A stretch of 6,080 nucleotides of DNA from an uncultured Lachnospiraceae bacterium. Lineage in GTDB: Bacteria; Bacillota; Clostridia; Lachnospirales; Lachnospiraceae. Position 1 is the first letter of the stretch. Each line of letters opens with the position of its first letter. The stretch covers positions 1 through 6,080 of the forward strand of contig CAMKMR010000116.1 in assembly GCA_946413945.1 (NCBI GenBank). The letters are read 5' to 3'. The position numbers were made by a program, and so were the translations under genes. This document shows, piece after piece, positions 1 through 5,486 of this stretch. Below the pieces are notes generated by a model. The model was not told where the DNA came from, ran no database searches, and saw only the letters and a list, made by a program, of their open reading frames with translations.

Positions 1-216
1 GTCCGCCTGCATTCCATTATAATTCTGGCCTGCCTGCATTCCATTATAATTCTGGTCCGCCTGCATTCCATTATAATTCTGGCCTGCCTGCATTCCATTA
101 TAATTCTGGCCTGCCTGCATTCCATTATAATTCTGGTATGGCTTTGTTCCATTATAGTTCTGGTCCGCCTGCATTCCATTATAATTCTGGCCTGCCTGCA
201 TTCCATTGTAGCTCTG
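1..216 (-). repeat. 27-bp in-frame tandem repeat, eight units
   Basis: Eight contiguous 27-bp units with no spacers fill 1-216: 1-27, 28-54, 55-81, 82-108, 109-135, 136-162, 163-189 and 190-216. Six are nearly identical in DNA and differ mainly in the last codon of the protein unit, GAC (Asp) or GGC (Gly). The unit at 136-162 is divergent (encoding QNYNGTKPY), and the outermost one at 190-216 carries a few silent or conservative changes. The repeat probably continues beyond the left edge. A period of 27 keeps the frame whatever the copy number, so slipped-strand expansion or contraction would change protein length without breaking it. Confidence 0.95.
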
Positions 217-435
217 GTTATATCCATTTCCTGGCTGTGTTCCGTTAGCGTTTTGAACATTGCCATCTCCAAATGGAGCAAATCCCATCATATCTGCAGT
301 AAGAATTGTAGTTGACTGTTCTTCCTCATCCATTATTTGATCGTTAGATTGAGTTACTGTCTCTGATCTTACAACTTCAGCTTCGTTTGTTACTGCAGTT
401 TCGTTAATAACTTCTCCCTTTTCTTTTTCTTCCAT
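1..435 (-). CDS. Repeat-containing protein of unknown function, N-terminal part
   Basis: I do not recognise this protein. The reading frame is open from an ATG at 435 to the window edge, giving 145 codons with no stop, so the C-terminus is missing. Residues 1-73 form an acidic, polar head starting MEEKEKGEVINE, with a DEEEQ cluster near residue 36 and a small hydrophobic patch (TADMMGFAPFG) near residues 47-56. Residues 74-145 are eight back-to-back copies of a nine-residue unit, consensus QNYNGMQAG or QNYNGMQAD, with one divergent unit QNYNGTKPY at 92-100. There is no signal peptide, so this part should lie in the cytoplasm. GGAG at 443-446, 7 nt upstream, supports this start; an in-frame ATG two codons earlier (439-441) sits too close to that site. 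A promoter lies at 532-560. By analogy with Firmicute proteins in which a Q/N/Y/G-rich head precedes membrane segments, the missing part may be membrane-bound, but that is inference. Confidence 0.8.
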   Translation of the reverse strand, partial: MEEKEKGEVINETAVTNEAEVVRSETVTQSNDQIMDEEEQSTTILTADMMGFAPFGDGNVQNANGTQPGNGYNQSYNGMQAGQNYNGMQADQNYNGTKPYQNYNGMQAGQNYNGMQAGQNYNGMQADQNYNGMQAGQNYNGMQAD

Positions 436-458
436 ACACATTCTCCATATTCTTTCTT

Positions 459-488
459 TCAATAATGTATTGTGTGGATCAACACCAT
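459..488 (-). CDS. Possible 9-codon leader ORF upstream of the repeat-protein gene
   Basis: On the minus strand an ATG at 488 opens a nine-codon frame, MVLIHTIHY, closed by TGA at 459-461. It is preceded by GAGGTGG (493-499), which matches the anti-Shine-Dalgarno end of 16S rRNA better than the site of the main gene does. GAGG lies 7 nt from the ATG. The stop falls 23 nt before the ATG of the repeat protein, in another frame, so ribosomes finishing here would be next to the downstream initiation site. It lies inside the transcript predicted from the promoter at 532-560. It may be a leader peptide that couples or tunes translation, or a chance ORF. No amino-acid run points to classical attenuation. 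Confidence 0.35.
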   Translation of the reverse strand: MVLIHTIHY

Positions 489-531
489 GTAACCACCTCA
501 TATACAAATTGATAAATTTTTCACAAAGAAA

Positions 532-560
532 ATTATATACTAGGTATATTTTTCATTCAA
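532..560 (-). promoter_or_regulatory. Sigma-A-type promoter for the repeat-protein gene
   Basis: Read on the minus strand, TTGAAT (555-560) serves as -35 and a perfect TATAAT (532-537) as -10, separated by 17 bp. Transcription would start near 525, leaving a leader of about 90 nt that contains the candidate 9-codon ORF. Confidence 0.7.
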
Positions 561-655
561 TAAGGTTTTTTATATTTTAGCCACTGATTTTTTAGTTCTC
601 CCCATCTTAATCCGAAACTTTTTCGCCTTAATATGTGTTTTATACAAAAATTCTA

Positions 656-683
656 TTTACAAAACATTCTTTGGTGTTATAAT
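656..683 (+). promoter_or_regulatory. Sigma-A-type promoter of the por operon
   Basis: TTTACA at 656-661 is one mismatch from the -35 consensus and TATAAT at 678-683 is a perfect -10, with a 16-bp spacer. The start point would be near 690, giving a leader of roughly 77 nt ahead of porC. I see no second equally good promoter and none inside the operon, so the four genes are probably transcribed from here. Confidence 0.7.
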
Positions 684-704
684 AAGCTTTACTGTGCGTT
701 ATCC

Positions 705-737
705 GACGAAAAATTTACTTTTTAAGCTGTTTTCGTC
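705..737 (+). promoter_or_regulatory. Inverted repeat (hairpin) in the por leader
   Basis: GACGAAAA (705-712) is matched by its exact complement TTTTCGTC (730-737), an 8-bp stem with a 17-nt loop, lying between the predicted start point and the porC ribosome site (AAGGA, 753-757). No U-tract follows directly, so it is not a standard terminator. It could stabilise the mRNA, affect translation, or act as a DNA operator. It does not match the Rex operator form (TTGTGAA-N4-TTCACAA) that often controls fermentation genes. Confidence 0.45.
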
Positions 738-766
738 AGGAAATATTTAGTTAAGGAATTAGGATT

Positions 767-1339
767 ATGAGAAAACATATCGAGATCAGATGGCACGGTC
801 GTGGTGGTCAGGGTGCAAAAACTGCATCACTTCTCCTTGCCGACGTAGCATTTAATACAGGAATGTACGTTCAGGGCTTCCCTGAGTATGGCCCAGAAAG
901 AATGGGTGCTCCTATCACAGCATTTAACCGTCTTGGAGATACTGAAATCCGTGCACATTCAAATATTTATTATCCTGACTTTGTAGTTGTAGTTGATGAA
1001 ACTCTTCTTCATTCAGTTGATGTGACCCGCGGTCTTTCTAAAGATGGAGCTATCGTTATCAACACATCAAGACCTAAGGAAGAAATTATTTCTTTATTAA
1101 AAGGATATGAAGGAAAAGTTTATACAATAGATGCCCGTGCCATTTCAATGGAGACTCTCGGCAAATATTTCCCTAATTCACCAATGCTTGCTGCCATTGT
1201 AAAGGTTGCAGGAATTATGGACAAAGATACATTTCTTAGTCAGATGGAAGCTTCTTATAAGCATAAATTTGCTAAGAAACCCGAAGTTATCGAAGGTAAT
1301 ATGAAGGCTCTCGAAAGAGCATTTTCGGAGGTACAGTAA
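767..1339 (+). CDS. porC: Pyruvate:ferredoxin oxidoreductase (pyruvate synthase), gamma subunit
   Basis: This is the gamma subunit (PorC, also called PorG) of a four-subunit, ferredoxin-linked 2-oxoacid oxidoreductase, a cytoplasmic enzyme that turns pyruvate and CoA into acetyl-CoA and CO2 while reducing ferredoxin. The 190 residues span the whole gamma domain, equivalent to domain III of single-chain PFOR. Visible family motifs are RWHGRGGQGAKTA at 8-20, FPEYGPERMGAP at 38-49, the VVVVDETLL strand near 73-81 and the PNSPMLAA segment near 136-143. The pattern closely resembles Thermotoga maritima PorC. The ATG at 767 is preceded by AAGGA (753-757) at 9 nt. It is the first gene of the operon, and its TAA shares one base with the porD start, implying translational coupling. 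The pyruvate assignment rather than another 2-oxoacid rests on overall resemblance. Confidence 0.9.
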   Translation: MRKHIEIRWHGRGGQGAKTASLLLADVAFNTGMYVQGFPEYGPERMGAPITAFNRLGDTEIRAHSNIYYPDFVVVVDETLLHSVDVTRGLSKDGAIVINTSRPKEEIISLLKGYEGKVYTIDARAISMETLGKYFPNSPMLAAIVKVAGIMDKDTFLSQMEASYKHKFAKKPEVIEGNMKALERAFSEVQ

Positions 1340-1653
1340 TGGCTAATAATAAACCAACAGATTTAAATAAGATACATGACAAGATGCCATATGAAGATAT
1401 GACTCTTGGTAATCAGATATATGGTGGCGGCGGTTCCAAGGAGTTTAAAACAGGTGAATGGCGCACCCAGACTCCAGTTACAAACTGGGACAAATGTGTC
1501 AACTGCCTTCTTTGCGCTGCCATGTGCCCAGACAGTTGTATTGCTGTTAAAGATGGTAAAAGGCAGGAAATCGATTATGATCACTGCAAAGGCTGTGGAA
1601 TCTGTTCTAAAGTCTGCAGTTTCAAGGCTATATCTATGAAGGAGGGACTGTAA
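1339..1653 (+). CDS. porD: Pyruvate:ferredoxin oxidoreductase, delta subunit (2x[4Fe-4S] ferredoxin-like)
   Basis: The delta subunit passes electrons from the catalytic alpha/beta pair to external ferredoxin. Its 104 residues hold an N-terminal extension of about 50 residues with the PorD signature FKTGEWRTQTPV (36-47), then a bacterial-type double ferredoxin fold. The first cluster motif is C53-x2-C56-x2-C59-x3-C63-P. The second is C83-x2-C86-x2-C89-x3-C93, followed by Ser where most ferredoxins have Pro. Each cluster takes three cysteines from its own motif and the fourth from the other. A further Cys67 lies just after the first motif. GGAGG at 1327-1331, inside the end of porC, sits 7 nt before the ATG, and the TAATG overlap indicates coupled translation. 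A 114-codon antisense frame across this gene is only its shadow. Confidence 0.93.
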   Translation: MANNKPTDLNKIHDKMPYEDMTLGNQIYGGGGSKEFKTGEWRTQTPVTNWDKCVNCLLCAAMCPDSCIAVKDGKRQEIDYDHCKGCGICSKVCSFKAISMKEGL

Positions 1654-1655
1654 AA

Positions 1656-2852
1656 ATGGCTCAGCAAAAAGACAGAATGTCCGGCAACGAGGCTGTGGCA
1701 CTTGCAATTAAGCAGGTAAACCCAGACGTTATGCCTGCTTTCCCTATCACACCATCAACAGAGATTCCTCAGATGGTTTCAACTTTTATAGCAAATGGAG
1801 AAATAGATACTGAATTTATCCCTGTTGAATCAGAACACAGTTCAATGTCCGCAACTATCGGTGCTTCTGCTGCCGGTGCAAGAGCCCTTACTGCTACTTC
1901 TTCCTGCGGTCTTGCATTCATGTGGGAAGAATTATATATCGCAGCTTCAGACAGACTTCCAGTAGTTCTCTGTGCTGTAAACCGTGCTCTTACAGGTCCT
2001 ATCAATATCAACTGCGACCATTCAGATACAATGGGCGCCCGTGATTCAGGCTGGCTCCAGATCTATGCTGAAACAAACCAGGAAGCTTATGACAATTTCG
2101 TTATGGCTTACCGTGTAACAGAACATAAGGATGTAATGCTTCCTATGATGGTATGCCAGGACGGTTTCATTACCAGCCACGCTGTTATGAATATTGAAAC
2201 TCTTGATACAGATACAGTTAGAAATTTCGTTGGCGATTACGAGCCAGAAAACTTCCTTTTAAATAAGGATATGCCAATGGCTGTTGGTCCATATGCCAAC
2301 TCTCCATTCTATATGGAAACAAAGAAAAATCAGCGTAATGCCATGATCCAAGCTAAGAAGGTAATCCTTGATGTCTGCGCTGAATATGAAAAGATCTCAG
2401 GTCGTAAATATGGCCTCTTTGAAGAATATAAATTAGATGATGCAGATTATGCCATTGTGATCATTGGTTCAGCTGCCGGAGATACAAAAGACGCTGTAGA
2501 TATGCTTCGTGAAAAAGGAGTCAAAGCCGGACTTCTTAAGGTAAGAGTATTCAGACCATTCCCTGGCGAAGAAATGGCAGAAGCTTTAAAGAATGTTAAA
2601 GCAATCGCTATCTTAGACAGATGCGAAAGCTTCTCTGGTCAGGGCGGTCCTCTTGGTTCAGAGCTTAAAGCAGCTCTTCTTGATGCTGGAAATAAAGCTG
2701 TCACAGTTAACTATTTCTATGGTCTTGCAGGTCGTGATTACACACCTGAAGATGCAGAAAAAGTATATCAGGATCTTATGGATTACACCGCAGGAACTAA
2801 AGACGTAGAACAGTTCAAATATATCGGTCTTAGAAGCAGGGAGGATAACTAA
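1656..2852 (+). CDS. porA: Pyruvate:ferredoxin oxidoreductase, alpha subunit
   Basis: The 398-residue alpha subunit forms half of the active site. Residues about 10-240 are the pyruvate oxidoreductase N-terminal domain, which contacts the thiamine ring of TPP; about 262-370 form the transketolase C-like domain II. Motifs include FPITPSTEIPQ at 29-39, VESEHSSMSATIGA at 57-70, SSCGLAFMWEEL at 82-93 and NRALTGP at 109-115, then HSDTMGARDSGW at 122-133. By comparison with Desulfovibrio africanus PFOR (Thr31, Glu64, Arg114), Thr32 and Arg110 are the likely pyruvate contacts, and Glu58 or Glu60 the glutamate that activates TPP; this alignment is by eye. AAGGAGG at 1639-1645, within the last codons of porD, serves the ATG 10 nt on, and only 2 nt separate the genes. 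The length is normal for a separate alpha chain, and no ferredoxin domain is fused. Confidence 0.93.
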   Translation: MAQQKDRMSGNEAVALAIKQVNPDVMPAFPITPSTEIPQMVSTFIANGEIDTEFIPVESEHSSMSATIGASAAGARALTATSSCGLAFMWEELYIAASDRLPVVLCAVNRALTGPININCDHSDTMGARDSGWLQIYAETNQEAYDNFVMAYRVTEHKDVMLPMMVCQDGFITSHAVMNIETLDTDTVRNFVGDYEPENFLLNKDMPMAVGPYANSPFYMETKKNQRNAMIQAKKVILDVCAEYEKISGRKYGLFEEYKLDDADYAIVIIGSAAGDTKDAVDMLREKGVKAGLLKVRVFRPFPGEEMAEALKNVKAIAILDRCESFSGQGGPLGSELKAALLDAGNKAVTVNYFYGLAGRDYTPEDAEKVYQDLMDYTAGTKDVEQFKYIGLRSREDN

Positions 2853-2853
2853 A

Positions 2854-3786
2854 ATGGCTTACAATTTTAAAGAAGTAATGAATAAGCCTGAGCGTTTTGC
2901 ACCAGGTCATCGTCTCTGTGCCGGATGTGGTGCCGGAATCACTGTAAGAACAGTGCTCAGAGCATTAAAAGAAGAAGATCACGCAGTAATCGGAAATGCT
3001 ACCGGATGTCTTGAAGTTTCATCTTTCATGTATCCTTATACTGCATATGAAGATAGTTATATCCATAATGCATTTGCCTGTGCAGGTGCAACTCTTGCCG
3101 GTGTTGAGACAGCTTATAACGCTTTAAAGAAGCGCGGCAAGATTGATGAAAGCTATAAGTTTATCACTTTTGGTGGTGACGGCGGAACTTATGATATCGG
3201 TATCCAGTCACTTTCAGGTGCTATGGAACGCGGCCATGACATGGTTTATGTATGCTATGACAACGGTGCTTACATGAATACAGGTATTCAGCGTTCATCA
3301 GCAACACCTAGATTTGCCGATACAACAACAACTCCAGCAGGAAAAGTGTCAAATGGTAAACTCCAGCCAAGGAAAGATCTGGCATCTATCATCGCCAGCC
3401 ACAATATTCCTTATGTTGCCCAGTCAACATTTACGCCTGCCATGAAGGATCTCTATGAAAAGTCAGAGAAGGCAATATACACACCAGGCGCTGCTTTCCT
3501 TAATGTCATGAGCCCATGCCCACGCGGATGGAGATATGACACTCCTGACATCTTAAGGATCTGCCAGCTGGCTGTTGATACATGCTACTGGCCATTATTC
3601 GAAGTGATCGATGGTAAATGGATATTAAACTACGAGCCAAAGAAGAAGCTTCCTATTGAAGATTTCCTTAGAGAACAGGGAAGATTCAAGCATCTCTTTA
3701 AGCCGGGAAATGAAGAGCTTATCGCCCAGTTCCAGGCAGAGGTAGATAAGAGATGGGAAGATCTGCTTTATAAGTGTTCGAGGTAA
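2854..3786 (+). CDS. porB: Pyruvate:ferredoxin oxidoreductase, beta subunit (TPP-binding)
   Basis: The 310-residue beta subunit binds the diphosphate of TPP and the cluster nearest to it. The TPP motif starts at G108-D109-G110 and ends at D136-N137, followed by the conserved AYMNTGIQRSSATP (139-152). Four cysteines match the ligands of the proximal [4Fe-4S] cluster: C22 and C25 in LCAGCG, C52 in TGC, and C222 in MSPCPRGW. The C-terminal 80 residues are the usual helical tail of separate beta chains. GGAGG at 2840-2844 lies 9 nt before the ATG, and only one base separates it from the porA stop. It is the last gene of the operon, and a long hairpin terminator begins 1 nt after the stop. All catalytic and cluster residues expected of the family are present, so the enzyme should be active. 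Confidence 0.94.
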   Translation: MAYNFKEVMNKPERFAPGHRLCAGCGAGITVRTVLRALKEEDHAVIGNATGCLEVSSFMYPYTAYEDSYIHNAFACAGATLAGVETAYNALKKRGKIDESYKFITFGGDGGTYDIGIQSLSGAMERGHDMVYVCYDNGAYMNTGIQRSSATPRFADTTTTPAGKVSNGKLQPRKDLASIIASHNIPYVAQSTFTPAMKDLYEKSEKAIYTPGAAFLNVMSPCPRGWRYDTPDILRICQLAVDTCYWPLFEVIDGKWILNYEPKKKLPIEDFLREQGRFKHLFKPGNEELIAQFQAEVDKRWEDLLYKCSR

Positions 3787-3787
3787 C

Positions 3788-3902
3788 AAACAAACGAACG
3801 CCCCGATAGTATTGATGCTCAAGTAATCGCGCCAGCGGTAAAATATGCCCTTTGGCACGATTCTTTCGCATCTATTATACTATCGGGGCTGTTTGTTTTT
3901 TT
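3788..3902 (+). terminator. Long nested hairpin with U-tract, por operon terminator
   Basis: An extended imperfect palindrome begins directly after porB. The outer stem pairs AAACAAAC (3788-3795) with GTTTGTTT (3891-3898). The main stem is 13 perfect base pairs, GCCCCGATAGTAT (3800-3812) with ATACTATCGGGGC (3877-3889). Inside it lie a 5-bp stem (GATGC 3814-3818 with GCATC 3868-3872) and a further 8-of-9 stem (ATCGCGCCA 3826-3834 with TGGCACGAT 3853-3861). A run of Ts follows (3896-3902). This should be a strong terminator, far longer than the usual 20-40 nt hairpin. Read on the minus strand, the same structure is followed by GTTTGTTTGTT, so it could also stop transcription coming from mnmA, for which I see no terminator of its own. 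Confidence 0.85.
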
Positions 3903-4129
3903 CTTTACAGCACTTACGTTCATTCCTTTAGAGGAAGTTTTTTGCAGCTATTATTCCATCGCAAATAAGGATCAGTACTTTTCACTGATTGCTGATTTTT
4001 TCTAAATCCTCATAATAAAAGCATCTATCCATAGCATTATTTTTTATAAATTCAATACGGATTACCAGATATAATCCTTCCAGCGCCATAAAAATACTTG
4101 AGATATATGCCTATAATTTATATCGAAAT
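3903..4129. other. Convergent spacer, porB to mnmA
   Basis: This AT-rich stretch lies between the por terminator and the end of mnmA. On the plus strand it has a weak 5-bp hairpin with a T-tract (TTCCT 3923-3927, AGGAA 3932-3936, Ts to 3943) and a second weak one (ATCAG 3971-3975 with CTGAT 3992-3996, Ts to 4001). Either could back up the main terminator. On the minus strand there is one doubtful short ORF, listed separately. I see no promoter or conserved RNA here. Confidence 0.5.
3982..4089 (-). CDS. Doubtful 35-codon ORF downstream of mnmA, possibly a gene remnant
   Basis: An ATG at 4089 opens 35 codons beginning MALEGLYLVIRIEF and ending KISNQ, then TGA at 3982-3984. The same frame stays open for another 17 codons past the TGA (KVLILICDGIIAAKNFL) before TAA, so one stop separates two short open stretches. 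There is no Shine-Dalgarno site, no promoter of its own and no family I recognise. It follows mnmA on the same strand by about 40 nt. It may be a decayed gene end, a read-through small ORF, or chance in AT-rich DNA; chance is quite possible. Confidence 0.15.
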   Translation of the reverse strand: MALEGLYLVIRIEFIKNNAMDRCFYYEDLEKISNQ

Positions 4130-5224
4130 CTAAGCTATAATGCCGCCTCCGATCACTATATCTTTGTCATATACTACCAGTGACTGGCCGGTTGTTACTG
4201 CTCTTACAGCTTCATCAAAGACCATATCTACAGAACCATCATCATTTATATGAAGAATTCCCGGAGTCTCTTTGGCTCTGTATCTGATCTTTGCTGCACA
4301 TCTTATCTCTTTAACTACTTCGTCAGGCTGATTGATAAAATGAAATCTTACAGCATGTACATTTTTTGTAAAAAGATCATCATTACTTCCAAGAACTACC
4401 TGATTCTTCTTTGGAATTGTTTTAATTACATAGAGAGGTTCCTTGGCTGATATTCCAAGTCCCTTTCTCTGACCGATAGTATAATAATAATATCCCTTAT
4501 GTTTTCCGAGGACTTTTCCATCCTTATCGATGAAATCCCCTTCTCCTGGGAGCTTAAAACCTGGCACTAGATCTGCAGCATACTTTTCAACTACTCTCTT
4601 ATAATTTCCATCTGGTACAAAGCAGATATCCTGGCTGTCATGCTTATTTGCATTTATAAGTCCGGCTTCTCTGGCCAGTTCTCTATTATCAAGCTTTTCT
4701 GTGTCTCCTAATGGAAATTCGATCATTGAGAGCTGTTCCTGACTTAAGAAATATAACACATAAGACTGATCTTTAGTTGGATCAAGTCCCTTCTTTAAAA
4801 GAAATTTACCATCCTCTGTTTTTTCTACTCTTGCATAATGTCCGGTTACTATCTTCTCACATCCATATTCTTTTGCTTTCTGGATCAGGTCATCAAATTT
4901 CATACATCTGTTACAGTCAATGCATGGGTTTGGTGTCTGTCCCTCAATATATGTCAGAACAAAATTATTGATAACTTTTTCTTTAAAACCTTCCATGAAG
5001 TTTGTAACATAATATGGCATGCCAAGATTTAATGCTACGCTTCTTGCATCCTCTATATCACTAAGTGAGCAGCAGGTATGTGTTTCACTTATACCTGCCT
5101 CTTCATTATTATATAGTTTCATGGTAATTCCTATACAATCGTATCCTTTACGCTGCATTAAAAGTGCTGCAACCGAGCTGTCTACTCCACCACTCATGGC
5201 AATGAGAGCTTTCTTTTTTTCCAT
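4130..5224 (-). CDS. mnmA: tRNA-specific 2-thiouridylase MnmA
   Basis: MnmA adds sulfur to C2 of the wobble uridine (U34) of tRNAs for Lys, Glu and Gln, using ATP to adenylate the base and sulfur delivered from a cysteine desulfurase. The 364 residues are the full usual length. The PP-loop SGGVDSS is at 11-17, and the adenylation domain continues with CCSLSDIEDAR (51-61) and GHYAR (128-132). The first catalytic region is TPNPCIDCNRCMKF (97-110): Cys104, before Asn, matches E. coli Cys102. Cys201 in QDICFVPDG matches the second catalytic cysteine (E. coli Cys199). KGYYYYTIGQRKGLG (243-257) opens the central domain, and a beta-barrel C-terminal domain follows. Cys101 stands where E. coli has Asp99, giving a CxxC+C set. 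The start is supported by GAGGGAG at 5230-5236. A promoter lies at 5385-5413 and two 41-bp repeats lie in the leader. Its neighbours are unrelated in function. Confidence 0.95.
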   Translation of the reverse strand: MEKKKALIAMSGGVDSSVAALLMQRKGYDCIGITMKLYNNEEAGISETHTCCSLSDIEDARSVALNLGMPYYVTNFMEGFKEKVINNFVLTYIEGQTPNPCIDCNRCMKFDDLIQKAKEYGCEKIVTGHYARVEKTEDGKFLLKKGLDPTKDQSYVLYFLSQEQLSMIEFPLGDTEKLDNRELAREAGLINANKHDSQDICFVPDGNYKRVVEKYAADLVPGFKLPGEGDFIDKDGKVLGKHKGYYYYTIGQRKGLGISAKEPLYVIKTIPKKNQVVLGSNDDLFTKNVHAVRFHFINQPDEVVKEIRCAAKIRYRAKETPGILHINDDGSVDMVFDEAVRAVTTGQSLVVYDKDIVIGGGIIA

Positions 5225-5270
5225 ATTTTCTCCCTCAACTATCTTTTTAATATTATATTCTCTGTCTATA

Positions 5271-5352
5271 ATATCATACTCACTGACTCATACGTAATTC
5301 TTCTGTCTTTTATATGTTACACACTGACTCATACATAATTATTCTATCTTTT
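5271..5352 (-). repeat. Two tandem 41-bp repeats in the mnmA leader
   Basis: Positions 5271-5311 and 5312-5352 are adjacent copies of a 41-bp unit, identical at 35 of 41 positions by my count. Both contain ACTGACTCATAC on the plus strand (5282-5293 and 5323-5334), read as GTATGAGTCAGT on the gene strand. Fragments resembling the AAAGACAGAA and ACATGTAAAAG parts occur on either side, so a longer, decayed array is possible. The unit has no ORF and no strong inverted repeat. It lies between the predicted promoter and the mnmA ribosome site, so it should be transcribed. Confidence 0.85.
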
Positions 5353-5384
5353 ACATGTCACTTTATGTGTAAACTCTTCTTTAC

Positions 5385-5413
5385 ATCATATGTATCTTAA
5401 GTCTTTTTTGCAA
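5385..5413 (-). promoter_or_regulatory. Likely promoter of mnmA
   Basis: On the minus strand TTGCAA (5408-5413) and TATGAT (5385-5390) lie 17 bp apart. The -10 has one mismatch, the -35 two. The start would be near 5378, giving a leader of about 150 nt that includes both 41-bp repeats. AT-rich -10-like boxes closer to the gene (for example TATAAT on the minus strand near 5251-5256) lack a convincing -35. Confidence 0.5.
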
Positions 5414-5430
5414 TATTTTTTCTGATGAAG

Positions 5431-5480
5431 ATAAAACAACCCCTTTCCCAAAAAAACAGGATAAGGGGTTGTTGTTTTAT
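5431..5480 (-). terminator. Terminator after ftsH, near-symmetrical
   Basis: AACCCCTT (5438-5445) pairs with AAGGGGTT (5463-5470). With a 3-nt bulge (a duplicated GTT at 5469-5474), pairing extends through ATAAAAC (5431-5437) and GTTTTAT (5474-5480). It begins 6 nt beyond the ftsH stop. On the ftsH strand the stem ends in TTTTATCTTC, a moderate U-tract; in the other direction it ends in TTTTATATTTTC, so it may work both ways. It separates ftsH transcription from the mnmA promoter. Confidence 0.75.
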
Positions 5481-5486
5481 ATTTTC

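Larger units (their letters stand above)
436..766. other. Divergent intergenic region, repeat-protein gene and por operon
   Basis: This 331-bp stretch separates two divergently transcribed genes. It holds one promoter for each direction (532-560 minus, 656-683 plus), a possible leader ORF on the minus strand (459-488) and a hairpin in the plus-strand leader (705-737). The centre (about 561-655) is AT-rich with short T-runs. The only structure I see there is a small palindrome at 613-625, CGAAA-CTT-TTTCG, about 30 bp upstream of the por -35 box. It shares the CGAAA/TTTCG core with the leader hairpin and could be an operator half of something, but a match this short can arise by chance. Confidence 0.6.

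Noticed and set aside
1..216. CRISPR-like array of short direct repeats
   Set aside because: The 27-bp units abut without spacers and translate in one open frame into a clean peptide repeat. This is a coding repeat.
1363..1707. Antisense 114-codon ORF across porD
   Set aside because: It lies opposite a clear ferredoxin-type gene whose cysteine motifs are intact, and its own translation shows no domain or ribosome site.
3625..3858. Minus-strand ORF of 77 codons over the end of porB and the hairpin
   Set aside because: Its start falls within the terminator palindrome and its body is antisense to porB.
5019..5297. Plus-strand ORF of 92 codons opposite the start of mnmA
   Set aside because: It covers the mnmA PP-loop region and leader in antisense, and has no Shine-Dalgarno site or recognisable family.
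5282..5334. TGAGTCA cores as AP-1/Gcn4-type sites
   Set aside because: Those factors are eukaryotic. The resemblance is coincidental in a bacterial sequence.
5225..5378. Riboswitch or T-box in the long mnmA leader
   Set aside because: I found no T-box signature or other riboswitch core that I recognise. Direct repeats explain the visible structure.
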